This document shows positions 33,020 through 44,509 of a stretch of 51,871 bases of DNA, piece after piece; the stretch's first letter is position 1; every line of letters starts with the position of its first letter. The stretch is from Gnetum montanum. Taxonomy: Eukaryota; Streptophyta; Gnetopsida; Gnetales; Gnetaceae. Below the pieces are notes generated by a model. The model was not told the origin of the DNA. It searched no databases and saw only the letters and a list, made by a program, of their open reading frames with translations. The translations under genes were made by a program, and so were the position numbers. Location of the stretch: the NCBI GenBank assembly GCA_015680685.1, contig MNCI01029653.1, positions 509,622-561,492 of the forward strand, written 5' to 3'.

Positions 33020-34370
33020 TTTTTGGGCCTTATATGTTTGACTATGCTCTCACCCAACTATGCTCTCCATTGCACGCTTAGTGTGGAGTGTAGTCCCAGG
33101 TTGGTGAATCATTAAATGACCTCGAGAGGGTATATAGGCATATTTTCATCATGGTAAGTTTTCATTTTCTTACTTTTGATCATGATGTCTAGAGCATAGT
33201 CTTGCCATTGCTGTTGCATTGTTGCCAGTGGAGAGCATAGTTGGGGGAAATATGATGCATTGGAGCGAATGCTTGCACCCAGGACTAGCAAATGTTGCCA
33301 AGGGGAAGAAGACACTGAAATGTCTACCACAGGTACACATGGAGGAGAGGAGGCAATTGGCATTAGCTAGGTACACCAATTATACTCTCCCCTTTGTTTT
33401 ATTTTCTATTTGTTCTTGTAATTTTTGGAGGGTTTCAAGGTTCCATGATGTTGCCTTATGTGCCTTGTTGTGGTAATGGCTACAGTGATTACACACCATC
33501 TAGGGAATGGTATGGCGGTTGGAAGGGTTTGCTAGCTCATTTGAGCTTTTGAGTCCTTTAGGATTATGTGGGGTTTTGGGGTGCACGATTTTTTAGGACT
33601 GTGTGGGGTTTTTGGGTGCATAGGGTTTGGGCCTCTACGCATCATTACACACTGTGGCATGTCTATTGGAAGCTGTGATTGCCATCTCACATTGTCATTT
33701 GTTTCTTTTTTGTTTTTTGTCATATGCAAGGTCAAGGCCTATGGATTATGCCTTGTGGCATGAATGCAGGGGCCTTGGTTGCTGTTTGCAGGGCACGACT
33801 GTTGGTGCTACCTAGGTTTCAATGGTAGTGGAAAGGAGAAGGGCCATGGTGGGAATAGGGTTCTACTACAAGTTTTTTGTCTTTTTCGGAGGGCTTAGGG
33901 CTACCTTGAGGCATGACTGCAGGGACTATGGCTACCATTGCGGTTTGTAGCTTGACAATAAGGGTTGTAGCCATTGTTGCACTTTGTGACGTGGCCACAG
34001 GGACTGTAGCTGTGATTGATGTTGGGGCTTGTGTGCATCCTCTTTTTTTTGTGTTTTTTGGGGGTAGTAGTGGAGGTGTGGCTTGCTGTGGCGATGAGGC
34101 AAAATGGGTTGTTGGGCACAACACCGTGGGAAGACTACACTCTCCATGGCCACAGGACTATGCTCTCCACATGTGGAGAGTGTAGTTTGTAGGAAAAGTA
34201 CTTGGCAAAATGTATGGTCCAAAGTTAGCAAAATTTTATGATTTTTGGGACTACGCTCTCCATTGAGGTAGTTTGAAGTTAGAAAAAATTTTGCAATTTT
34301 CAGACTACGCTCTCCACTAAGGTAGTCTAGAGTTAGTAAAATTTTTTTTGCCCAAAATTTTGTTAACTAT
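33020..34370. other. Unresolved segment with CTCTCCAC motifs
   Basis: It starts (33040-33100) and ends (34130-34330) with copies of the ACTAYGCTCTCCAYT motif that fills U3 of the X/Y LTRs, but the middle has no clear similarity to those LTRs. The open frames on both strands (for example 33913-34185 plus) are biased in composition and overlap each other, so none is supported as a gene. It may be a decayed LTR of a related element or part of X's protease to RT gap. Confidence 0.35.
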
Positions 34371-34559
34371 GCATGATATTAAACTTGAAAAATGTAGTGC
34401 TAAGCCTATAAAAATGTGCTATACCCTAGTGAGTACTAGGTGCATCGAATGAGTTAAGAAACATCCTACACTCACGGGTCCTTAGAGTGTATTGCCAAAA
34501 TTACATTTCTGCTAGCTTATGTTAATAATTTAACATGTATATCAAAATTTTGCCTCTAT

Positions 34560-37500
34560 GCATGCTTACTAATGCTTTGCCTATTGCTTGATGATTTCAA
34601 GGTGTTGTTGAAGCCTGTTTTGATAATGGTTGAACTTGTAGACATCCTATGTTGCATGAGTGAACCTATCCTTAACATGCCTACACTAGATATGCGAGTG
34701 GACCATCAAGCGGTGTGGTTCCAACTAGGGGCTCAAGAGTTCCTAGAATACCTATTGTAATAGTTCAGTGTGATCATGTGGTCACACTTGGTGGTGGAGA
34801 CTACCAGCACCATCATCGAAACATTGTTACTTAGGGCTAATCAGACCATCCTAAAGTTTGTCTTAGATGAGCCTGATGCTAACATTGATGGGGCAAGGAG
34901 CTCAGGGAGATTTCCTAGGGGCATTTGATGATTGTCCAAAGTATGACACATGATGGGGTTTGCTTATTATAACAAGAGCAACACAGTTTTTATTGTGTTG
35001 CGGGTGCATACCCTATTTTAGAATCCACCTGGAATCGTCTACTACATTGGAGGGTAAGTGTTTTTATGGCCTTTGCATTGTTTTTTGCTACTTTCTCATG
35101 TCAACTCACTAATGACTCATGGTTAATGCGAGGTTTAGAGTTGATGAGAAAGGCTTTCATGATGAAGCAAACACTCTAGCCTTGACTTGCATTGCCCTAG
35201 AGGTGTTCTCATCATGTACAAATGTTCAGGAAATTGTGATTGAGCAGGTGGGGCATGATTTGGAGGCCTACCACTCCTAATACTTGAAGGCATACAAGCA
35301 ATGTAGGACCCATGGTTCGTTGGATGAGGAGTGGGCTACTGGTGAGATTAACATCAAGGAGATTCTTGTAGCACCACCCCCATCTCACACCCTGTTTGTA
35401 CTGTGTTCTATGTTTTGGCTCATGTGGTTGCTCATGTATGCATTTTAGTTTGCCTTATTTGCATGATGCTAATGTTGTTTTACTTTACGTTGCAACAATG
35501 ATTGCATTAGCCAAGGTGATGGTGATTACCACGAGTCACACAGTGGCCACCCTCATCATGAAATATGGCAATGTAGAGGATGCACAACATTGGCTATGCC
35601 ACAAAGTGCCAAATGCACTGATGGCTCAGCTTACGCATGCTAGGTTAATGGACCTATTCTTGGCCCTTAGCCCAAGTATCCAAATGGCTGAAATGGTCAC
35701 CATCATCAACTCCTTCAACAACAACATCAGACAGTTTTTCACCCAAGTGTGCAGTGTGACAGTAGTAATGGATCTTAGCGAAGCCTTCTTTATTGATCTC
35801 TTTGGCATCCTCGTTGATAGCCCGATGATTATTGATAAGGTCAGTAGGGAGGTGGACCGCTATGGGGAGATCAAGGATTGGTTAGGGGTCACTCGATCTC
35901 ACAAAGGCATATCAATCAAAGATGTGCTAATGCCTAAGGTGCGAGAGCTCTACCCACTATTCCATGCTCATGCCTTTCCAAAGTTACTTTCCCAAGGAAA
36001 GATCTTAGGGGTGGAACAAGCATGGATGATGAAGAAGGTGCTACTAGAGGGTATGAAGTTTAATTAGGTTGTGTACATAGCCATCGACCTGCATGAAGAT
36101 ATTTCTAGGCTGCGATTTAACCTCCATGTGAGGCCCCATGTCCATTTTGCATTTTTCGTAGGATACCTGTGAAGGTTCACGAAGCTTTTGGTTGTGTGAG
36201 ATGATGGGTGATGGATGGTGCAGGACCGTGAGCAACTATCCAGGCCATGGATCAAGCATATGTTCTTAACCACACATGTGCAAGACCCCCCTAGAGGGGA
36301 TCAATGAGTCATTATCAGTAACAACCAAGGGTCCCATGGGGCACTTGCATTACTCATGCGATAGTATAAGTGAGGGTCCTCTAGTTGGCACTAGGGACAT
36401 GAGCAAGGTAGATTGCTACATAGCAGAGACGATGGGGCCATCTAAGGTCAATATCAAGAGGCTGTGTCCTCAAGAGGAAGCTACTCCTAAGATTAGAAAG
36501 CCAAGTAGTAAAAAGATTCAAATGAAGCTTCAAAGCTTGCAGGTAGATGTTGCAAGTTAGTATGCATAGATTCTTAGATGCCTTAGTTATATTCATGTAT
36601 ATGTTTTTATTTTTATGTTTTTCTCTTATGCTATACTATTAATTAGCTAATGATGTGCTATATGTGTGCATGTGTTAATTGTAGTAAAAGAAGAAAGGAC
36701 TACAAGAGTAGCAGTTGAAGAGGCAGTGAAAGAAGTGCCTCCTCAAGTTGAGGAGGAGGAGGCTTATGGAGAAGAGATTCATGAGTTAGCAAAGGCCCTT
36801 TGAAAATTGGAGGAAGAGGGGTTGCTCCACCTTGATGGGGGTGATTTTGATAGTTTTTTCAATGGTGTGCAGTTAGGTGAGCCCCCTACACTCACACCTA
36901 AGGGATTGCTAGGTAATCTACTTATATTGCCATCTGCCTTCCCTTGTTTGCTCTAGTATCTTTGGTTGTTAGGCTTTATGTTAATTGCATCATTGTATTA
37001 TAGCATCAGATGTTCCTACCAGCAGTCCCACATCTACCTACTACATGGAGCCATGGGTAGATATGTTAGATAAATTCACCTTCATGGAAGGCGTCATTGA
37101 GGACATGGTGGACCACTTGAGGCAAGCGAACCTTAAGCTTGGTATGTGTGAAATGTTTTTGTTTTATGCTATCCTGCTCATTATTTAAATGCTTGGGGTG
37201 CTAATATGTGTGCAATACCTATAGGTCCTAAATTGCAGTGGGATTCGAGCAAGGTGGCCAAGGTGGACGCTTGTCCTGACCTTCCTCCCAAAGTTGATCA
37301 AGTGCCTCATCACATGTATGAGACATTGAACAAGTACATGCTTTCCTGTGCGAAGGCATTATGGGTCTACAGGCACTTGAATGAGAAATTGTGAAAATGC
37401 ATGCATGAACTCTAAGAGAGGGTGACTAGCTAGGATGAGAAGATCAAGGATCTTCAATCTAGATATGACTTCATAGTGACTAGATCATAGGGAGATGGCA

Positions 37501-38218
37501 CCTAGTGTACCTTTGAGATTAAGTATGCCAGATATTGGATAGCTCTTAGAGGTAAGAACATGGCCACATGGGAGCTAATAGAGTAGTGGCTCTAGATGGA
37601 TTTACTCACCTAAAAGAACTAGGATTAGAAGAATTATAGCACCAAGGTTTATCAATGGGGACAGATGCAAAAGAACCATAAGCATCAGTACAAGCAAGAG
37701 CGTGATGCATACCTACAATGGTATAAGGAGGAGTCTACCGAACGCTGTCACCTTGAGATATTTCTTAAAGTGACTGGCAAGAAGCAGCCATATGACTTGT
37801 TCATGCAGAGGAGGGTTGTGATTGACTCTCCTATGAGATAGATTGTCACCCCTTTGAGAGAGGCCTCTTCTGCTACATTTTCAATGGAGCTGCCTACATG
37901 GACCATTGTGGACAAAGGTAAGTGCCTTGTGGGTATTGAATTTTGTGAAGAGGACTAGATGCAACTTCTTGAAGCTGAGATCCTTCATCACTTGGAGGTT
38001 GGCCTTGGAAAGTTACCTCCAAAACTCATTGATGCAGGACCTTCTTAGGTTAGTTGGTTTTTATGCTTTTCATGTTTTAAGTAGCTTAGATAGTACATAT
38101 TTGCTTACTAATTATGCATTTTCGTTAATGGTTGTGGTAGGTACCAGGTAATGTTGTAGGCCCCAAAGATGCGGTGGAGGAAGAAGAACTTCCACCCCCA
38201 CCTAGCACCATTGGTTGA
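34560..38218 (+). pseudogene. Antisense, intron-bearing gene carried by element X (weakly plant-mobile-domain-like)
   Basis: This runs opposite to X's gag and pol. Coding-like blocks are separated by short GT/AG gaps: 35054-35132, about 35393-35511, 36913-37003 and 37142-37224; a donor also lies at 37918. Across them frames join in phase, for example GGFRVDEKG at 35053/35133, the ASDVPTSSP segment at 36912/37004 and GPKLQWDSS at 37141/37225. The longest block (35512-36064) includes FNNNIRQFFTQVCSVTVVMD then LFGILVDSPMI, weakly like the F..P.GEVTVTL.DV...GLPV.G core of plant mobile domain proteins. Later blocks are Glu-rich and coiled-coil-like, and the end is VEEEELPPPP then TGA. A few stops make this copy a pseudogene. 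Element Y carries a homologous 3' part with the same intron position. Domain naming is tentative; gene-like structure is better supported. Confidence 0.5.
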
Positions 38219-38419
38219 GCATGGCCAGATGTGTCATCCATTGGGCTTGTTTGCTACATTTTTTAATACGATGCTATTCATGCTATGTATTGCTATGCAT
38301 ATTACATTTTCTAGATGATTATTTTGCTATGTAAACTTTTATCCATGTGTGACGATTTTATTGATTTGCCATTAGTATGCGAGTTTGGGCCATCGTGAGC
38401 CATACTAATACTGTTGTTC

Positions 38420-38935
38420 ATTTAAAGCCTTAACAGGCCCCATGCTAGTTTAAGGCCATAGCGGGAGGGCTGATACTAGTTTTTGGCCATTTTGGGCCAT
38501 GTGTTGCCATTTTAAGGCCATAGTGGACCAAGGTGGTAGTTTAAGGCTATTCCGAGCCACAACGATGGGATTGAAGATGATAGTTTAAGGCCATTCTGGG
38601 CTGCAGATTGCTAGTTTAAGGTCATTCCAAGTCATGAATTACTAGTTTAAGGCCATTCTAGGTTGTAGCAATAAAGGTAGTTTAGGGCCATTCTAGGCCT
38701 CTACTAAGGAGTTAAAAGTGATAGTTTTAGGCCATTCTGGGCCATTTGGTTGCTATTTTAAGGCCATAATGGGATGCAACGATAACAGTAGTTTGGGGCC
38801 ATTTCAGGCCTCTGCAAAGGAATTAAAAGCGATAGTTTTAGGTCATTCTAGGCCTCTACAAAGGAATTAAAAGTAATAGTTTTAGGCCATTCCAGGCTAC
38901 TAGGTTATTAGTTTAAGGCCATAGCGGGTCAGGTA
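38420..38935. repeat. Minisatellite, TAGTTTAAGGCCAT type
   Basis: About 14 diverged units contain (C/A)TAGTTTAAGGCCATTCTRGGCC, some with an added GTTAAAAGTGATAGTTTTAGG spacer. It sits between the antisense gene and the protease. The same repeat occurs in reverse orientation at 49876-50303 at the corresponding place in element Y, and its core matches 28556-29287. Confidence 0.8.
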
Positions 38936-39229
38936 TTGCTATCTCTCCTTTTGTAATTTTGGCTTTTATGGTTTTTATGCAATTTTATGTTTTTAAAGTG
39001 ATAACTATGGAAGTGTAAACTAACAAGAAAATGCATGAACAAAGTAGATGAATGTGAGAACCAAGCAAATAAACACGTAACCTAAGAAATTAAGCTAAAT
39101 ATAAATAACATACAAATAACATGCTACCATGCTAACCTAATGCAACACAAATGCAACAAAAGTAGAGAGTAGGGTACAGGGCATGCAGAAGTGAATAGTG
39201 GATAGGCACCTAGCATGTTTTGGGCTAAG

Positions 39230-40110
39230 TGGGTACCTTAATTGCACAGTTTCTTCGTAACCCAGTGTGGGTTATGGGGTGCGTAGGGCTAGATTGCACT
39301 ATATGGTATTCTCCTTAACCCTCACTTGCTACGTTAAAGGGCAACTTTGTCCAAAGGGCATCCTATGGGAGTTTATTGGCTTCTATTGCTTCTTCAGGTG
39401 TGTCAACTTTATGCATTTTATTATCTACCATAGGTGCATCATTAGGAAATTCAACCTTTGACCCTTACTCAATATGTACATTGTTGATGGATAAAGGGAT
39501 AATGTTATCACCATGGATGATAACTTCACCACCTTTGTATAGAAGGTGGATCTCTTGATGAATAGGAGAGGAGATGGCCTATAACTAGGATAGGCAAGGC
39601 TTTCCCAGTGTCAAGTTAAAGCCTGAGATATCCTCTATGATGATAAATTTGACAATGGTGGGGAATTTCTCCCTTACTATGAAGGCTATAGTGACCATGC
39701 CCCTAACAATGACATGTGGTCCATTGAAGGATTTTAGATGTTTGGTTTTCGTTGGCTTGATTTAATCTACAAGGCCTAACTTATCCACAACGATGTATGG
39801 GATAATGTTTGTTACTACTCCGTCATCAATGTGCACTCTATGAATCTTGGATTGCTCAACATGTATGGTGATGAACATGGGAGCTGTTACGACCTTAGCC
39901 TTCTTGAAATTGATCTTAATTACCTCATCAAAAAACACTAGGGATGTGGAACTTGATTCCTATGGTGTGGGAGGCAACATCACTGCATTGATGGAGTTCT
40001 CATCTGTAGGGTTATCCTCTGTAATATGAATGGAGGTCAACATCTGCACTAATGCTTTGTAGTGGGCAGATGAGATCATGATTAGGTCATACAGGCTCAA
40101 AGTTGTGTTC
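39230..40110 (-). pseudogene. Aspartic protease region of element X
   Basis: The minus strand reads APMFITIHVEQSKIHRVHID then DGVVTNIIPY (about 39795-39890), then SFNGPHVIVRGMVTIAF (about 39680-39735) and LTLGKPCLS (about 39600-39625). This follows the Tat/Ogre protease pattern, in which the catalytic Asp occurs in an IDDGS-like context and the domain ends in an LGRPWL-like motif. Stops break the frame. Element Y carries the same region at 48640-49480 on the plus strand. Confidence 0.6.
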
Positions 40111-41990
40111 TTCTACTTGAGCACTTGCTTGACTTGGGCTAATGAATTTATGAAGTCATTGCCATTAGCCATGTTTTTATTGATTATGACTTCCTCCATG
40201 CATTCTAAAGGACAAATTTCTCGTGGAGGCCACTTGGGCTTTGTTAGCTTGGCTTGCGTAGGGGCTCCAGTGCTTAGTTGCGATTTGCTAGTTATGGCCT
40301 CCTCAATTATTTTGGCCATGGGGATCATAGATATAGGGACCAACTTCAATGGATCGAGCGCTCTTCAATCTTGATGTTACCTAATCATTCTATTTGCGAG
40401 ATGCTCATTGGGTCTCTTGGGTTACCACCTAGAGAGTCTGCTAATGTTGCTAGTAGGATTGGCCCTTGGATGGGAAGGGACCAATGAATTGGCTACCGTT
40501 GGGCTTTGGTTAGGTTAAGGGTTAGCATGTTGTGATACCTTGATAATGAAGGATGGTTGAACTATTGTTTTTGTCACATGCTGTGGGGCCCTAACCACAA
40601 AGGGCATTGTGGGTGCTTGAAGTGGCAATCTAATGATGAAAGGGGGCCTCGAACTTGTAGGAGTCGAGGGGACCCTTATGCTACTAGAGGGCACACAAAC
40701 CATGAATGGTCACTGCACTGGTTCCCAATTGTCATCAACGTTGATTGGTTCCCAATTTAGAGGATCCTTGTACATCCTCATAGATTGGTTTTGTGGCCTG
40801 ACTAGGTTTGTAGTGTTGAGGACCAGCTTGACTCTATTGATCATCTTTTGTAGATCATCTTACAAGGCTAGGTAGAAGTCCATACTATGATCAAACAACT
40901 CGTGGTAATGGTAGAACCAATCTAGCTTGAAATGTTTTGGGATTGAGGGCTCATTTGGTGCTACCGAAGCAGGGTTTTTGAGTAGCTTGTAGTATCTATC
41001 ATGCCTTTTATGGGCATCCTTAGACATTTTCTTATATTGGATACACCTGGATTTTAACAATTTTTCTAGTAGCTCTAAGGGCTTCAATGACAATGGGGTG
41101 TACTTGGAGTGATCCTCGTGCTCAAAGTTAGGCCTTTGACTTACTTGCGTCATGGCCACTGCAAATGGAGGTGGGTTGGTTACCTTGGCACTAGGGTGGC
41201 AACTTGGTTGTTGGCTAGGATTTTAGGCAGCCTAGCCATCAGTCCCCAGTTGGTTGCCTTAGCCTCTTTGGCTACCATTGCCACTGTTGTAGTTTTCTTT
41301 CCCTTGTCCCTGTCTCTCCTTGCATGCTAGTTCTTGTAGGCCACGTAGGCTAGGTCCTTACTAGCTTCCGCTATGTCCTCTATGCTCTTGGTTTGGGTGA
41401 ATACCCAACTTAGGGATTGTAGGCCTAATTAGTACAGCTTCAACTTTATGAAATCATTAACACTATTCTTGAATATAGCTAAGAGATGTGCCTTGGCTAT
41501 GGGCTCTCATATTTTGTTTAATGAGGAACTCCATCATTGGATGAATTTTTGCATGGGCTCTAGGTGTCCATGTTTGACGTACATTAGCTGGTCCAAGGTT
41601 GCTTTCAGCTTTAGGTTGTACTTGAATCATCACAAACTAGCTCAAGAGGTCTTCTAGAGAGGAGATAGAGCCTCTGGGCAGTACGTAGTACTAGTTTAGC
41701 ACTCTACTAGTCAATGACATGGTGAATACACATGTGATGGCATGTGGCCACACCTATAGTAGTAGGCAATTAGACCTAAACGTGACCAAATGCACGTTGG
41801 GGTCTCCTTCACCATTGTATTTTGTGAATTAGGGTAGTGGGTCCCTAGCTAGCAAAGTTAGAGGTGGGATTGTAGGACTTATAGGGTTGTCCTTGTAGAA
41901 GTCCACCACTTTGATAGTTTTAGAGGAGGAAACTTTGAGTTGCTTCACCTCTCTTGTCAAGGTTTAGGGTTTAGTTTGGGATTGTTACGT
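40111..41990 (-). pseudogene. gag of element X, broken
   Basis: The minus strand reads FTKYNGEGDPNVHLVTF (about 41780-41830), then TMSLTSRVLN and LPRGSISSLEDLL (about 41645-41720), which fits the retrotrans_gag core (Y-G-DP..HL..F, then LP.GSI.S...L). Further on it has YTPLSLKPLELLEKLLKSR (about 41040-41100) and HFKLDWFYHYHELFDHSMDF (about 40870-40935). The latter matches the usual F.CxYH...GH..E.C knuckle-like segment of Tat gags with cysteines lost. Many stops are present. Confidence 0.6.
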
Positions 41991-42105
41991 AGGATCCCAT
42001 GGGGACCAACTATAGGGTCTAATCTACATTGATGGATTAGTGGAAAACTACGATGTAGAGAGCTCACAAAACAACCTTAACAAAGCTTAAAAATGAGGTT
42101 CAGTC

Positions 42106-42120
42106 CCCCTTCTAGCACCA
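42106..42120 (-). other. Primer-binding site of element X
   Basis: The minus strand reads TGGTGCTAGAAGGGG, five bases inside the LTR end. Element Y has TGGCACTAGAAGGAGGG at 47216 with the same five-base gap. The tRNA identity was not determined. Confidence 0.5.
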
Positions 42121-42125
42121 GAAAC

Positions 42126-43521
42126 TAAAACGATTGAAAATGTTGGTAGCTAGAACATTGAGGTCCATGGGCACACAACCTAACCCCGAGTTCACTTGAC
42201 GGCCTATTAGAGGTGAAGACAGGGTGCCCTAAATGATCTTGTTAATTGAATAGGAACTTACCAGATGCAACTGAGGTGTAGCGTGGTTAGTTGCGATGTT
42301 GATGCAAAATGGTGCTAAGTGTTCAAGCGATATCAATGGTGTTAACAGTGCCAACGATGTTAGCAATGTAAGCAATGTGTCAAAATTTTTGCTGAAAATG
42401 AGGATGCCAATGCACAGAGATTATTACCTAAGTGTAGTTTTAAGCATGGCTATGTGATAGGATAGTGAAAAATGCAATTAAAATGTGAACAATGTAAAGA
42501 AAGGGAGAGAGAGAAGTGGAATACCATCCCAAATGGGGTTGAGCGTAGTTAACACCAAAAGAGGTTAGAAGGTACATGATGTATAATAGGCATAGTGGAC
42601 AACATAGTCATAGTCTCAAGGGTGTTTGGCTATGAAGACTGGCACTCCATTAAAGTGTTTACGTCTATTGGGTTGGCCGCCATAGTGTACTGTTGGATAT
42701 GGTGTTATGGTGTGCTACAGTGGGCTACAACTTTGTGTTTCTCTAGTTTGCTAAAATTCCTTTGGTTCATTAACTCTTTGATTTTCCAAGCCTGAAAACA
42801 TTGAAGGTGAGGGTATTTATAGTTCTAGGGTTAGCGTGAAATGTGAGATGGATGCCATGTGGTAGAGGGGATGATTGGGACTACACTATCATCCAACTAC
42901 ACTCTCCACTGAGCTAGTGGTGTTGTGCTTTGTTGGACTCTATGAGACTGCAAGACTGTGACTATGCTTCCAACCACATGTGTGTGTTGAGAAGACTATA
43001 GGGTACCTAAAAAATGCAACTTCGAGACTACACTTCAGGATTGCACTCTCCACTATCTTGCATGGGTTTGAGTGTAGTTACAATTTTGGGGCCAAAAAGG
43101 AGATACAAAAAGAACCATTTTGCTAACTACACTTGTCAAAGATGAGTTGGAACTGAGCTGAGTGATAGTGTTGAATTGTGTAGGCCACTAGAGATTGTTC
43201 TGGCTAACTATGCTTTAGACTAGGGGAGAGCATAGTCCCACACTTAGAAAAAATTATAAAAAACTAGTCTCTATGTTAACTATGCTCTCCATTGGAGGTT
43301 CACTATGCTCTAGGGCAGTGGAGAGCGTAATACCAACACTTAGAAAAAATCACAAAAATTGGCTTTTATGTTGACTATGCTTTCCATGAGAGGCTAACTA
43401 CACTCTGAGGTAGTGAGAGCATAGTCCTAGCACTTAGAAAAATTTGTAGCAACTGACTTTGTGTCGATACTTAGACAAATTTGCAATCAAGATGTCGTAG
43501 TTTGGATTTGTTGGTGTTTCA
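42126..43521 (-). repeat. 5' LTR of element X
   Basis: About 1.4 kb, ending GGTGTTTCA on the plus strand (TGAAACACC on the minus). It aligns with the 3' LTR at 26145-27104 and, inverted, with LTRs E and F. TATA box on the minus strand is ACTATAAATACC at about 42813-42824. U3 (about 43180-43450) holds repeated GGAGAGCRTAGTCC / ACTAYGCTCTCCAT motifs. Confidence 0.75.
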
Positions 43522-43554
43522 GTAGCTAATTAAAGTCCTTGACAATGGTGCCAA

Positions 43555-44343
43555 TGATGAGAAGTGAGTAATCCCTACACCCAACCATACTAATCACTAG
43601 TGTTCACTAAGTGATCTAGTCGAATTTTGTAGACTTTAGCTCTCTAAGTACACTAGGTCTAGATAGTGAATCTAATGGATGTGATCATTGCCTTCTTAGT
43701 TTCACTTGTGAAGTACAAAGGTATGGTTAAGTGTAAATGAGACATATGATTTTTATCATTTTTATGTTTTTCTTTTAATTTTCCTAAGTGCTAAAAATGA
43801 AGTAATTAAATGTTGAATTAATTTAATAATTAATTAATGCTTAGCTAATCCTAACATAAGTATCCATTCCCCTTTTCTGTACATATCTTGAACACATTAC
43901 AACACTACTGGGTTACCAAGTGTTAATTGTATGCTTGAGATGGTTGTACTTATGTGTATTAATTATCCATTATGAATTAACTAATTAAATGCATTAAAAT
44001 AAATCACATGAATACTAAATGCATTAATTAAGCATTAAGCTAATTTGAAGTGCTGCAAGGTTTATGAAGAAAGCTCGTCTTTATTGTTAATCACACCAAG
44101 GTACTTAGGTACATCAATGCTCGAATAAAGATACATACACTTCTCACTCCTATTGTGGACACTTAAGAAAATATTCTAACTTGGAAAAGATAAAAATGCA
44201 AGACTTCAACTAGCAACTAATGAATGGATGTCATAAATGCAACTGATTAGTGTGTATTTATAGGCAAAACAAGACACCACATCAATGTGTATGCGTCAAC
44301 ACAACAAATTGTGTTGATGCAGGAAAATGACGATGACTCATCA
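43555..44343 (-). repeat. LTR C (family A), 789 bp
   Basis: It starts TGATGAGAAG and ends GACTCATCA. On the minus strand it is preceded inward (43537-43553) by TGGCACCATTGTCAAGG, a decayed tRNA-Asp-type primer site, so it is a 5' LTR whose internal region was cut by element X. Shared family landmarks are CGTCTTTATTGTTAATCAC (about 44082) and CTCGAATAAAGAT (about 44120). The TATA box is CTATAAATAC on the minus strand at about 44258-44268. Confidence 0.75.
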
Positions 44344-44509
44344 TTAATGGTATCTTACTTAGCATGCTTAGAAATGGGCATTTAGAATTTATAAAAAATT
44401 TTAATTAGGCATCAATTAAGTCATTCTTAGTAATGAGCTTGCTTTATCTACTTTCTTTGTTTGCATTTGGAAGTGTCTTTGACCACACATTCTATACTCT
44501 ATTGGGAAG

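Larger units (their letters stand above)
26145..43521 (-). mobile_element. Tat/Ogre-like Ty3/gypsy element X, about 17 kb, with antisense cargo
   Basis: Both flanking repeats share the same orientation: a 5' LTR at 42126-43521 and a truncated 3' LTR at 26145-27104. Minus-strand order is primer site, gag, protease, minisatellite, antisense gene region, a motif-rich segment, RT, RNase H, second RNase H, integrase, minisatellites, polypurine tract. Two consecutive RNase H-like domains are a known hallmark of the Tat lineage. All coding parts have stops, so it is dead. I cannot exclude that it is a composite of two related elements, because the protease to RT gap is unusually long (about 6.5 kb). 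Element Y shows the same protease, minisatellite, antisense-gene order, which favours a single family structure. Confidence 0.6.

Noticed and set aside
33913-34185. Overlapping ORFs on both strands as genes
   Set aside because: They overlap each other, have low-complexity composition (Val/Ala/Cys or Thr/Pro rich) and no conserved counterpart in element Y.
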